DNA from: Streptomyces drozdowiczii
Lineage (GTDB): Bacteria; Actinomycetota; Actinomycetes; Streptomycetales; Streptomycetaceae
Direction of reading: 5' to 3'
NCBI RefSeq assembly: GCF_026167665.1
Contig: NZ_CP098740.1
Location: 3,100,001-3,164,000, forward strand
DNA length: 64,000 bases
Shown: in pieces, positions 28,027 to 36,454 of the stretch
Layout: the number at the start of each line of letters is the position of its first letter
Numbering within the stretch: the stretch's first letter is position 1
The notes under the pieces: generated by a model
Told to the model about the DNA's origin: nothing
Seen by the model: the letters and a program-made list of their open reading frames with translations, nothing else
Database searches by the model: none
Made by a program: the position numbers and the translations under genes

Positions 28027-28140
28027 TCACCGCGAGGCCATTGTGGGGCGCGGGGTGCGCGTTGCGCCAGGGTCATGACAGGGCGACGTTCCGTCGCGGG
28101 GTCCCTTGTCCCGCGTGGCCGCCCCGGTCCGGACCGAGGG

Positions 28141-28168
28141 TTCCGTCCTCAAACGCCGGACGGGCTGG
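28141..28168. repeat. Single copy of the dispersed CCGTCC/GGACGG repeat
   Basis: TTCCGTCCTCAAACGCCGGA followed by CGGGCT is the reverse-orientation element seen at 4.3 and 20.7 kb. It lies between the cellulase promoter and the cutC terminator region. Confidence 0.8.
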
Positions 28169-28237
28169 GTTTACCGGGGTTGCCGGCCATTTCGGCAGGC
28201 GCCGGACTAGCTGGGTTTCCCGGGGCCGCCGGCCATC

Positions 28238-28475
28238 TCAGCCCCTCCGGCGATTGAGGAGCGGGGGTACGGGGGCAGCGCCCCCGAAACCACCGGCCGC
28301 GCGCGGGGCGAACTCGGCGCCGCCAACAATCTCAGCCCCTCCGGCGATTGAGGAGCAGGGGCACGGGGCAGCGCCCCCGAAACCACCGGCCGCGCGCGGG
28401 GGAAACTCAGCGCCGCCAACAATCTCAGCCCCTCCGGCGCTTGAGGAGCGGGGGTACGGGGGCAGCGCCCCCGGA
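28238..28475. repeat. 93/94-bp tandem repeat downstream of cutC
   Basis: TCAGCCCCTCCGGCG starts at 28238, 28332 and 28425, giving two full units of 94 and 93 bp and a partial third. Each unit has CTCC-GGCG(A/C)TTGA-GGAG, then GGGGCAGCGCCCC(C) hairpins. The first two also have ACCACCGGCCGCGCGCGGGG and CGCCGCCAACAATC. This is a diverged relative of the main repeat family, with the stem changed to CTCC/GGAG. It immediately follows the reconstructed cutC stop, so it may be a multi-hairpin terminator. Confidence 0.82.
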
Positions 28476-28512
28476 AGGGCGGCGCGCAGCGGGCGGCCCC
28501 GCGGTCCCGCGC

Positions 28513-29201
28513 CTAGCGGTCGAGCACCGCCCGCCACTCCCGTACCGCACCCGCGGAAACCGGCCCCGCCCAACCCCCGGCCGAGCCGCACCCCCGATGT
28601 GCACGGCGTCAATACCCGCATCCAGGAGCGCCGGCAGGTGCTCCAGCCGCAACCCGCCCCCCACAAGAATCCGCGGCTCGTACCCGGGCTCGCCCCGCCG
28701 CCCCGCCTCAGCCACCAACGTCGGTATCCCGGCGTCCACGCCCGCCGCCGCCCCGGCCGTCAGATACGTGTCGAGCCCCGGCAGATCCGCGAGGGCCTTC
28801 CGCAGCGCGTCCCGGTCCGCCGCCCGGTCGATCGCCCGGTGGAACGTCCACCGGCAGCCGTCCAGCACGGCGACGAGCCGTTCGACCGCGACCAGGTCCG
28901 GGTTCCCGTCGGAGTCCAGGAAGCCGAGGACGAACTCGTCCGCCCCCTCCGCCCGCAGCTCACGCGCCTTGCGTACGAGTATCTCGACGTCACCGGCCGC
29001 GAAGCCGTCCGCGACCCTGAGCATCACCCGAAGCGGAATGTCCACCGCGGCGCGGATCGCCGCGAAGGTCGCACAGGACGGGGTGAGGCCGTCCGCCGCC
29101 ATGTCGGTGACCAGCTCAAGCCGGTCCGCACCACCCGCCTGGGCGGCGACCGCGTCCTCCGCGTCGAGAGCGATCACCTCCAGGACTGCACGGTTGCTCA
29201 T
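28513..29201 (-). CDS. cutC: CutC family protein, frameshift near the C-terminus
   Basis: A TIM-barrel protein starting ATG 29201 (MSNRAVLEVIALDAEDAVAA). Family signatures are AGGADRLELVTDMAADGLTP, VMLRVADGF, EFVLGFLDSDG, WTFHRAIDRAAD and ILVGGGLRLEHLPALLDAGI. The sequence loses frame after IGGAARPG at the five-C run 28574-28578; restoring one base gives GWAGPVSAGAVREWRAVLDR and TAG at 28513-28515 for 229 residues, the usual length. Otherwise the frame runs on into the tandem repeat. CutC is historically linked to copper homeostasis, and the copper ATPase lies next door, but the enzymatic role of CutC is unsettled. Confidence 0.85.
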
Positions 29202-29367
29202 GGGATCCCAATCCTCCAGGAAGCAGCTACAGGTCTAGTCCAATGGCCCAGCCTACGGGGCGGTAGGCCGACGGCGCAGCCCTGACCGTGAACGTGAAGA
29301 TACGCGAGGCCGAACGGCCGACGGACGACCGACCGCGCGCGACCCGTACACCCGCAAAGGATCACCC

Positions 29368-29425
29368 TTGCCCGGACATAGGGGTGGGGGTATACATGGA
29401 AGAAGAGAGATACCCCCAGGGGGTA
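29368..29425 (+). promoter_or_regulatory. Copper ATPase promoter with CsoR-like operator
   Basis: A sigma-70-like promoter is visible: TTGCCC (29368-29373), a 17-bp spacer, and TATACA (29391-29396). About 15 bp downstream the perfect 15-bp palindrome TACCCCCAGGGGGTA (29411-29425) resembles CsoR operators (AT-flanked C-run/G-run). A half-site GGGGGTA overlaps the -10 region at 29386-29392. This layout suggests Cu(I)-released repression by CsoR or a similar protein. The csoR gene is not in the window. Confidence 0.72.
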
Positions 29426-29452
29426 CCCAGGGACCACGACGAGGAGGGCCCC

Positions 29453-31789
29453 GTGTCAGCACCCACAGCGCACACCGCGCAATCCGCAGAGGCCGAGGCC
29501 GAGGTCGAACTGACCATCGGCGGCATGACCTGCGCCTCCTGCGCGGCCCGTATCGAGAAGAAGCTCAACCGGATGGACGGCGTCACGGCCACCGTGAACT
29601 ACGCCACGGAGAAGGCGCACGTCACCTACGACGGCGCCGCCGCCTCCGTACAGGACCTCGTCGCCACGGTCGAGAGGACCGGCTACACCGCACACGAACC
29701 CGCACCCCCGGCGCGTACGACGGAAGACGCGGCCGTACCCGCCCCGCAGGAGGCCGACACCCTGCGGCAGCGACTGATCACGGCCGTACTCCTCGCCGTG
29801 CCGGTGATCGCGATGTCGATGATTCCGGCGCTCCAGTTCGACAACTGGCAGTGGCTGGCCCTCACCCTCACCGCGCCCGTCGTCACGTACGCGGGCTGGC
29901 CGTTCCACCGCGCCGCATGGACGAACGCGCGGCACGGCGCGGCGACGATGGACACGCTCATCTCGCTCGGCACGTCCGCCGCGTTCCTCTGGTCGCTGTG
30001 GGCGCTGTTCTTCGGCACCGCCGGGATGACCGGCATGACGCACCCCTTCGAGCTGACCATCGGCCGCAGCGACGGCGCGGGGAACATCTATCTGGAGGCG
30101 GCGGCCGGCGTCACCGCGTTCATCCTCGCCGGGCGCTACTTCGAGGCCCGGTCGAAGCGGAAGGCGGGCGCCGCGCTGAAGGCGCTCCTCGAACTGGGCG
30201 CCAAGGAGGTCACCGTCCTGCGCGACGGCCGCGAGGTGACCGTGGACACGGCGGACCTCCACGTCGGTGACCGCTTCCTCGTGCGCCCCGGCGAGAAGAT
30301 CGCCACGGACGGCACGGTGGTCGAGGGCTCCTCGGCGGTGGACGCGTCCATGCTCACCGGCGAGTCCGTCCCGGTCGAGGTCGCCGCCGGCGACACGGTG
30401 ACCGGCGCGACGCTCAACGCGGGCGGCCGCCTCGTGGTCGAGGCGACCCGCGTCGGCGCGGACACGCAGCTGGCCCGGATGGCGAAGCTGGTCGAGGACG
30501 CGCAGAACGGCAAGGCGGCGGCGCAGCGCCTCGCGGACCGGATCTCGGCGGTCTTCGTCCCCGTGGTCATCGCGCTCGCGCTCGGCACGCTGGGCTTCTG
30601 GCTGGCGGACGGCGCGGGGATCACGGCCGCGTTCACGGCGGCGGTGGCCGTCCTGATCATCGCCTGCCCCTGCGCCCTCGGCCTCGCCACGCCCACCGCG
30701 CTGATGGTCGGCACCGGGCGCGGCGCCCAGCTCGGCATCCTCATCAAGGGCCCCGAGGTCCTGGAGTCCACCCGCCGGGTCGACACGATCGTCCTGGACA
30801 AGACGGGCACGGTGACGACGGGCCGGATGACCCTCCAGGCCGTCCACACCGCCCCCGGAACCACCGAGTCCGACGCCCTCCGCCTCGCCGGTTCCCTGGA
30901 ACACGCCTCCGAACACCCCATCGCCCAGGCGGTGGCGACCGGAGCCGCGGAACGTACGGGCGCCGCTCTTCCCACCCCGGAGGACTTCGCAAACGTCCCC
31001 GGCCTGGGTGTGCAGGGCGTGGTCGACGGCCACGCGGTCCTCGTCGGCCGCGAACAGCTCCTCGCGGAGTGGGAGATACGGCTCCCGGCGGACCTGGCCG
31101 CCCGCAAGGCCGAGGCGGAGGCCGCCGGCCGCACGGCGATCACGGTCGCCTGGGACGGCGAGGCGCGCGCGGTGTTCGAGGTGGCCGACGCGGTGAAGGA
31201 CACCAGCGCGGAGGCGATCACCCGCCTGCGCCGCCTGGGCCTGACGCCCATCCTGCTGACCGGCGACAACCGGGCGGTGGCGGAGTCGGTCGCGGCCGAG
31301 GTCGGGATCGACGAGGTCTACGCGGAGGTCATGCCGCAGGACAAGGTGGACGTCGTCAAACGCCTCCAGGCGGAGGGCCGTTCGGTCGCGATGGTCGGTG
31401 ACGGCGTGAACGACGCCGCCGCGCTGGCCCAGGCCGACCTGGGCCTCGCGATGGGCACCGGCACGGACGCGGCGATCGAGGCGGGCGACCTGACCCTGGT
31501 CCGCGGCGACCTCCGCGCGGCCCCGGACGCGATCCGCCTCGCGCGCCGGACCCTGAGCACGATCCGGACGAACCTGTTCTGGGCCTTCGCGTACAACGTG
31601 GCGGCGCTCCCTCTGGCCGCGGCGGGCCTGCTGAACCCGATGATCGCGGGCGCGGCGATGGCGTTCTCCTCGGTCTTCGTGGTCGGCAACTCGCTACGCC
31701 TACGCGGATTCAAACCCACCCCGTCCGCCACACCCAGCCCGTCCAGCACACCCAGCCCGTCCGCCACACCCAGCCCGTCCGGCGTTTGA
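29453..31789 (+). CDS. copA: Cu(I)-type P1B ATPase
   Basis: A 778-residue membrane pump starting at GTG 29453 with GAGGAGG 6 nt upstream. It has an N-terminal heavy-metal-associated domain (GMTCASC at about 24-30), eight predicted transmembrane helices, the TGES actuator loop ([12 protein letters not shown]), the intramembrane CPC metal site ([13 protein letters not shown]), phosphorylation motif [11 protein letters not shown], the HP dipeptide ([10 protein letters not shown]) and the hinge [12 protein letters not shown]. These define copper export ATPases. The last 25 or so residues are an abnormal Thr-Pro-Ser repeat tail ([19 protein letters not shown]) read from the intergenic repeat, which also supplies the stop codon. 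Confidence 0.93.
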   Translation: MSAPTAHTAQSAEAEAEVELTIGGMTCASCAARIEKKLNRMDGVTATVNYATEKAHVTYDGAAASVQDLVATVERTGYTAHEPAPPARTTEDAAVPAPQEADTLRQRLITAVLLAVPVIAMSMIPALQFDNWQWLALTLTAPVVTYAGWPFHRAAWTNARHGAATMDTLISLGTSAAFLWSLWALFFGTAGMTGMTHPFELTIGRSDGAGNIYLEAAAGVTAFILAGRYFEARSKRKAGAALKALLELGAKEVTVLRDGREVTVDTADLHVGDRFLVRPGEKIATDGTVVEGSSAVDASMLTGESVPVEVAAGDTVTGATLNAGGRLVVEATRVGADTQLARMAKLVEDAQNGKAAAQRLADRISAVFVPVVIALALGTLGFWLADGAGITAAFTAAVAVLIIACPCALGLATPTALMVGTGRGAQLGILIKGPEVLESTRRVDTIVLDKTGTVTTGRMTLQAVHTAPGTTESDALRLAGSLEHASEHPIAQAVATGAAERTGAALPTPEDFANVPGLGVQGVVDGHAVLVGREQLLAEWEIRLPADLAARKAEAEAAGRTAITVAWDGEARAVFEVADAVKDTSAEAITRLRRLGLTPILLTGDNRAVAESVAAEVGIDEVYAEVMPQDKVDVVKRLQAEGRSVAMVGDGVNDAAALAQADLGLAMGTGTDAAIEAGDLTLVRGDLRAAPDAIRLARRTLSTIRTNLFWAFAYNVAALPLAAAGLLNPMIAGAAMAFSSVFVVGNSLRLRGFKPTPSATPSPSSTPSPSATPSPSGV

Positions 31790-31800
31790 GGACGGAACCG
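31731..31800. repeat. Short tandem repeat plus dispersed element overlapping the copA 3' end
   Basis: CACACCCAGCCCGTCC-type units recur about every 15-30 bp from 31731, and the last unit continues into a complete CCCGTCCGGCGTTTGAGGAC element at about 31769-31788. The TGA within TTTGAGG is the stop codon of copA. The repeat is therefore translated as a Pro/Thr/Ser tail. Confidence 0.8.
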
Positions 31801-31845
31801 TTCAGGGGGTGGCCCCGAACCCACGGGGCCGCCCCGGAAAACCGC

Positions 31846-32463
31846 CTACGCAGCCCCCATCCGCGCCTCCAGGCGCCCCCGCACACCCGGCCACTCCTCC
31901 CCCGTAATGGAGAAGATCGCCGAATCCCGCAACCGCCCCTCCTCACCGGGCACCCACGAGGGCGACCAGTTCCGCAGGACGCCCTCGAACGTGGCCCCCA
32001 CGGACTGGATCGCGGCCCACGACCGCTGGTTGCGGGCGTCGGTCTTCAGGTCCACCCTCGAAACGCCCCACTCCTCGAACGCGTGCCGGAAGAGCAGGTA
32101 CTTGGACTCGGTGTTCACCCCGGTCCCCTGCGCGGACGCGGCGAGCCAGGTGAAGCCGACCTCGACGGCGGTGAGGCTGTCGTCGTCCAGCCAGCAGCGC
32201 GGCTCCCAGAAGGCCGTGGCCCCGACGACCCGTCCGGACCCCCGGTCCACCTGCGCGTAGGGCGCCAGCTTCCCCGCGGCGGCCCGCCCCAACTGGGCGT
32301 CGATATACCCCTCGACCTCCCCGGGCCCGGGCACCCAGGTGTATCCGTACGAACTCCGGTTCTCCTGCCCCGCGAGCGACAACCCCTCCGCGTGCCGGTG
32401 TTCCAGCGGTTCGAGCCGCACCCGAGAACCTTCCAGAACCGGCCCCACCAGCACGAAAGTCAT
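31846..32463 (-). CDS. GNAT family N-acetyltransferase (RimJ/RimL-like)
   Basis: A 205-residue acetyltransferase. The acetyl-CoA-binding region is [20 protein letters not shown], in the position of the GNAT Q/R-x-x-G-x-G/A loop, and is followed by [20 protein letters not shown], the second conserved motif of RimJ/RimL enzymes. ATG 32463 follows GGAGGGG by 6 nt; a GTG immediately before it is an alternative. The substrate is unknown; relatives acetylate protein N-termini, aminoglycosides or amino acids. Confidence 0.87.
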   Translation of the reverse strand: MTFVLVGPVLEGSRVRLEPLEHRHAEGLSLAGQENRSSYGYTWVPGPGEVEGYIDAQLGRAAAGKLAPYAQVDRGSGRVVGATAFWEPRCWLDDDSLTAVEVGFTWLAASAQGTGVNTESKYLLFRHAFEEWGVSRVDLKTDARNQRSWAAIQSVGATFEGVLRNWSPSWVPGEEGRLRDSAIFSITGEEWPGVRGRLEARMGAA

Positions 32464-32599
32464 CACTCACCCCTCCACGGTCACCAGCAAGGAAGCGGGC
32501 CCGAGCCCGTGCGTACATTCCCAGAAGCCCACCCCCGTGTCGCCCGAATAAGCCCGCCGCCCAAACCCCGTTGTCAGAGCCCCCGTTTACGCTCGCGGC

Positions 32600-33151
32600 A
32601 TGACTTTCATCGACCATGCGTACGAGTTCCCGGACCACGAGGTCAACCTCGTGTTCGCCCGTGGGCTGTCCCGGGACGCGCTCGTGACGGGGCTGCGGGA
32701 GCAGGATCGTGAGGCACTGGCCGAGGGGGAGGCGGGCGGTTGGGCATGGGCGGTGCATGACATGGCCAACTGGGAGACCGAGGACTACGACAACATCGAC
32801 TACACGCGCCTGTGCGCCTCCGGGGGCGAGATCGTGGTCATCGTGACCGAGCCGTGCAGCGCCAAGGCGCACGGGCCGGACTTCACGTACCTGCGCGACG
32901 GGAAGCACACCGTCCACTTCAGCTTCGAGGACGTGGAACAGCGCGTCGGCGACAACCCCGACTACATGTCCGCCGAACTGCTCGCGGCGAACCTCATAGG
33001 CCCGGACGCGGAGTGCCGCGTATGGGAGACGGACCCGGGCCACGACTGCTACGACCACGACTCGGACAAGGAAGAGCGGATCATGCGCGCGATAGCCGCC
33101 TGCTTCGGCCTGCCCTCGCCGCCGCTCGCGCGGGAGGTGGCTGCGCTGTGA
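32600..33151 (+). CDS. DUF6461 family protein, first of a tandem pair
   Basis: A 183-residue soluble protein (GGWAWAVHDMANWETEDY; HTVHFSFEDVEQRVGDNPD). The pattern, an N-terminal strand, WAW motif and C-terminal IMRAIAACFGLPSPP helix, is shared with the next gene, whose equivalents read GWAWLTHDAATHTG and LRIIVDHFGLPSS. Both fit the Streptomyces DUF6461 family, of unknown function. Its stop overlaps the next start (GTGA). Confidence 0.7.
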   Translation: MTFIDHAYEFPDHEVNLVFARGLSRDALVTGLREQDREALAEGEAGGWAWAVHDMANWETEDYDNIDYTRLCASGGEIVVIVTEPCSAKAHGPDFTYLRDGKHTVHFSFEDVEQRVGDNPDYMSAELLAANLIGPDAECRVWETDPGHDCYDHDSDKEERIMRAIAACFGLPSPPLAREVAAL

Positions 33152-33696
33152 GTGCGCCCTTCATCGCCCCGGACACGTTCGTCACGTACGCCAAGGGCCT
33201 CGACCTTCCCACTTTGAGCGGGATCTACACCGACCTGGGCCTCCCCGCCCGTACGGAGGGCGCGTCCGACGGCTGGGCCTGGCTGACGCACGACGCGGCC
33301 ACCCACACCGGCGGCGACCTCGCCCAGCAGGCGGGTTTCGTCACCGGTTTCCGCTACGAGGGCCGGTTCGGGAAGCCGAACCCGGTCGAGACGGTGTTCC
33401 TGGCCTCCACCCCGGGCTGCGAGTGCCCCCACGGGCAGCACACCATGATCCCGCACTGCGCGGAACACCCGTTCCACTTCATCCACAGCAGGCGCGGCTT
33501 CTCGACCACATGCTTCAACATCGGCGCCCGCCGCGAGTCCCGCCGCTCCGGGGACCTCCTCGTACGCGAGCTGCTGGCCGCCGGCATCGTCGGCCGCGAG
33601 ACCCCGCGCTACGAGACCGAGCCCGGCTTCAACGAGGACGGCGCCGTGACCCTGCGGATCATCGTGGACCACTTCGGCCTACCCTCGTCCGCATGA
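33148..33696 (+). CDS. DUF6461 family protein, second of a tandem pair
   Basis: A 182-residue paralogue of the preceding gene, starting at GTG 33148 inside the previous stop. It has a Cys/His-rich centre (STPGCECPHGQHTMIPHC, AEHPFHFIH, TTCFNIG) that the first copy lacks, so it may bind metal. It ends with LRIIVDHFGLPSSA, and its stop overlaps the ATG of the HD-domain gene (ATGA), making a three-gene translationally coupled set. Confidence 0.68.
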   Translation: MSAPFIAPDTFVTYAKGLDLPTLSGIYTDLGLPARTEGASDGWAWLTHDAATHTGGDLAQQAGFVTGFRYEGRFGKPNPVETVFLASTPGCECPHGQHTMIPHCAEHPFHFIHSRRGFSTTCFNIGARRESRRSGDLLVRELLAAGIVGRETPRYETEPGFNEDGAVTLRIIVDHFGLPSSA

Positions 33697-34352
33697 CGGA
33701 CGACCGCGCGCAGTACGAGGAAGCGCTCCGCACCCGCTGGCAGGAGACTCTCGTCTCGGCCCGGGGCGGGGCGGACGGACCAGATCCGCATCCGTATGCC
33801 GAGAATCTGCTCGCCCGCTGGGCCGAGCCGCAGCGCAAGTACCACACGACCGCCCACCTCGCGGCGGTCCTGGACCGGATCGACACGCTCGCCGGGCACG
33901 CGGCCGACGCGGACGCCGTACGCCTGGCGGCCTGGTTCCATGACGCGGTGTACCGGCCCGACCGGTCGGAGAACGAGGAACGCAGCGCGGTGCTCGCCGA
34001 GCGGGCGCTCCCGGAGGCCGGGGTGTCCGAGGCGGTCACTCGGGAAGTCGCCCGGCTCGTCCGGCTCACCGTGACGCACGACCCCGCCCCCGGCGACAGC
34101 AACGGCGAGGTGGTGTGCGACGCGGATCTGGCGATCCTCGCGGCGCCGCCGAAGGAGTACGGGGAGTACGCGGCGCAGGTCCGCGAGGAGTACGGGTTCG
34201 TGCCGGAGGAGGCGTTCCGGGAGGGCCGGGCGGCGGTGCTGCGGCAGCTCCTGGGACTGCCGCGGTTGTTCCGTACGCCGTACGGGACGAGGGAGTGGGA
34301 GCCGAAGGCGCGGCAGAACCTGCTGACGGAGCTGGAGCTGCTCACGCGCTGA
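33693..34352 (+). CDS. HD-domain metal-dependent phosphohydrolase-like protein
   Basis: A 219-residue protein with an HD-superfamily metal site: RKYHTTAHLAAVL (His), LAAWFHDAVY (His-Asp) and VVCDADLAILAAP (distal Asp). The segment EYAAQVREEYGFVPEEAFRE follows, as in Streptomyces HD proteins related to predicted nucleotide-metal phosphohydrolases. ATG 33693 overlaps the preceding stop, so it is co-translated with the DUF6461 genes. The substrate is unknown. Confidence 0.85.
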   Translation: MTDDRAQYEEALRTRWQETLVSARGGADGPDPHPYAENLLARWAEPQRKYHTTAHLAAVLDRIDTLAGHAADADAVRLAAWFHDAVYRPDRSENEERSAVLAERALPEAGVSEAVTREVARLVRLTVTHDPAPGDSNGEVVCDADLAILAAPPKEYGEYAAQVREEYGFVPEEAFREGRAAVLRQLLGLPRLFRTPYGTREWEPKARQNLLTELELLTR

Positions 34353-34402
34353 GCCGTGCCGGCCGGGGAATGTCAGGAACGTTTCCGCTGTTGCCACCTG
34401 TC

Positions 34403-35661
34403 ATGCCTGACTCCGCTGTGCGCACCCGTTCCCGTATGCCCTTGGCCGTATACATCCTCGGCCTTTCGGTCTTCGCCCTGGGCACGAGCGAGTTCATGCT
34501 CTCCGGGCTGCTGCCCCCGATCGCGGACGACATGGACGTGTCGATTCCGCGCGCCGGACTCCTCATATCCGCGTTCGCGATCGGCATGGTGGTCGGCGCC
34601 CCGCTGCTCGCCGTGGCGACGCTGCGGCTGCCGCGCCGCACGACGCTCATCGCGCTGATCTCGGTCTTCGGCCTCGGCCAGGTCGCGGGTGCGCTCGCGC
34701 CGACGTACGAGGTGCTGTTCGCGTCCCGCGTGGTGAGCGCGTTCGCGTGCGCCGGTTTCTGGGCGGTCGGGGCGGCCGTCGCCATCGCAATGGTGCCGGT
34801 GAACGCGCGGGCCCGTGCGATGGCCGTGATGATCGGCGGGCTGTCGATCGCGAACGTGCTGGGCGTCCCGCTGGGCGCGTTCCTCGGGGAGAACCTGGGC
34901 TGGCGGTCCGCGTTCTGGGCGGTCGGCGCGGCCTCGGCGGTGGCCCTGGTCGGCGTCGTGACACTGATCCCGCGCATCCCGCTGCCCGACGAGAAGCCGC
35001 AGCTCAAGCGGGAGATGGGCATCTACCGCGACCGTCAGGTGTGGCTGTCGATCGTGATCACCGCGCTCGCGGCGGGCGGTGTGTTCTGCGCGTTCAGCTA
35101 TCTCGCGCCGTTGCTGACGGATGTCGCCGGCCTGGACTCGGGCTGGGTGCCGACCGTGCTCGCGCTGTTCGGCGTGGGCGCCCTGGTCGGTACGACGATC
35201 GGCGGCCGGGTCGCGGACGCGCACCTCTTCGGGGTGCTGCTCAGCGGCATCGCGGCGTCGACGGTGTTCCTGGGGGCGCTGGCGCTGTTCGCGTCGAACC
35301 AGGCGGCCGTGATCACGCTGTCGTTCCTGCTGGGCCTGTCCGCGTTCTACACCGCCCCGCGCTCAACGCCCGGATGTTCAACGTGGCGGGCGCCGCCCCG
35401 ACGCTGGCGGGGGCGACGACGACCGCCGCGTTCAACCTGGGCAACACGGGCGGCCCGTGGCTCGGCGGCACGGTGATCGACGCGGACTTCGGCTTCGAGG
35501 CGACGGCCTGGGCCGGGGCGGCGATGACCGTGGCGGCGCTGGTGGCCGTGGTGTTCTCGCTGCGGCTCCAGCGGGCGCGCGGCGCGGCGGCATCCCGGCT
35601 GGTGGCGCAGGGTTCGCCGCAGGCGGCGCCGGTGGAGTCGACGGAGTGCGCGACGGGCTGA
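34403..35661 (+). pseudogene. Cmx/CmrA-like MFS drug exporter, single-base frameshift
   Basis: The protein begins at ATG 34403 or, equally plausibly, ATG 34436 (MPLAVYILGLSVFALGTSEF). The opening, FMLSGLLPPIADDM and GLLISAFAIGMVVGAPLLAV, match chloramphenicol-type DHA1 exporters of the Cmx/CmrA family. Frame is lost at about 35357-35360 (GCCCCGC). One added G continues as FYTAPALNARMFNVAGAAPT, AFNLGNTGGPWLGGTVIDA and the last two helices, ending at 35661 for 419 residues. The broken form lacks helices 11-12. The drug is unproven; the frameshift is probably a sequence error. Confidence 0.78.
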
Positions 35662-35673
35662 CCCCGAGAGCGG

Positions 35674-35943
35674 TCAGGGGGCCGGGCGCCCCTTCGGCCG
35701 CCGCAGCCCCGCTTCCGTGAGCCGCCGGACCAGCTCCTTCGAGCCGATCTCCCGTGCCCCGGCCCGTACCGCGTCCTCGTAGCTCGCGGCCGGGATGTCG
35801 TAGTGGTCGCGCTCGAACGCCCGCGCCGGGGCGCCGATGGACGCCGCGAAGGCGTGCAGCTCCTCGAAGGACACATCGCTGACCAGGTGCGACCAGAGGC
35901 GCCCGTGACCGGGCCAGGTCGGCGGGTCGATGTAGAGCGTCAT
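35674..35943 (-). CDS. DUF4031 domain-containing protein
   Basis: An 89-residue protein starting MTLYIDPPTWPGHGRLWSHL, the family signature of DUF4031, with FERDHYDIPAASYEDAVRAG and a basic tail. It resembles small HAD/PIN-adjacent proteins of unknown function that are widespread in actinomycetes. It lies 4 nt downstream of the hypothetical gene at 35948-36340, so the two are probably one operon. Confidence 0.85.
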   Translation of the reverse strand: MTLYIDPPTWPGHGRLWSHLVSDVSFEELHAFAASIGAPARAFERDHYDIPAASYEDAVRAGAREIGSKELVRRLTEAGLRRPKGRPAP

Positions 35944-35947
35944 CGCC

Positions 35948-36340
35948 TCACCGCCGGAGTATCCCGCTGAGCGCGCCGACCGGGGCGACCGCCACCGCGG
36001 CCTTGGTGCAGACCCAGTGCGGGTGCGGCCCTAGCTCCGGCTCGACGTCCAGCGCGTGCGGGTCGCCCGCGTCGCAGACCGGGCAGAGCGGCCAGCGGCC
36101 GTACGCCTCCAGGAGCGCGTCCTGCACGTCCTGGGCGACGAGACCGACGACGAACTCCGCGCCCTCCGGCCACTGCTCCACCCACCAGCGGCGGTGCGTC
36201 ACGGCGTCCTCGACCATGGACACGATCTGCGCCTCCGCGACGTCCCCGGCGGCGAGGTCGGCCATAACGAGGGCGCGGGCGGTGTGCAGCGCCTGCTCCA
36301 GGCGGTCGGGCCGGTCGGACTCCGGCGGATTCTGCTCCAT
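35948..36340 (-). CDS. Hypothetical protein with CxxC motif
   Basis: A 130-residue protein from ATG 36340 (MEQNPPESDRPDRLEQAL). It is helical in the first half and carries RWPLCPVCDAGDPHALDVEP then PHPHWVCTKAAVAVAPVG, so two or three Cys plus His residues may bind zinc. I recognise no named domain. It is divergent from the RpiR regulator gene and upstream of the DUF4031 gene. Confidence 0.7.
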   Translation of the reverse strand: MEQNPPESDRPDRLEQALHTARALVMADLAAGDVAEAQIVSMVEDAVTHRRWWVEQWPEGAEFVVGLVAQDVQDALLEAYGRWPLCPVCDAGDPHALDVEPELGPHPHWVCTKAAVAVAPVGALSGILRR

Positions 36341-36435
36341 GCAGCCATTGTCCACCCGTACGGCGAAGAGCCCCCGATGCGGCGTCATCAGCTTCTGCCA
36401 AAGGTCACACCAAAGAGGGTTGACGCACCCCGGAC

Positions 36436-36452
36436 TTGAAAATATCTTTCAA
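36436..36452. promoter_or_regulatory. RpiR-type operator upstream of the murR-like gene
   Basis: TTGAAA (36436-36441) and TTTCAA (36447-36452) form a perfect 6-bp inverted repeat around ATATC, ending 2 bp before the regulator GTG. This AT-rich palindrome is out of character for the local 70% GC sequence and resembles operators of MurR/RpiR proteins, so autoregulation is likely. Confidence 0.7.
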
Positions 36453-36454
36453 AG

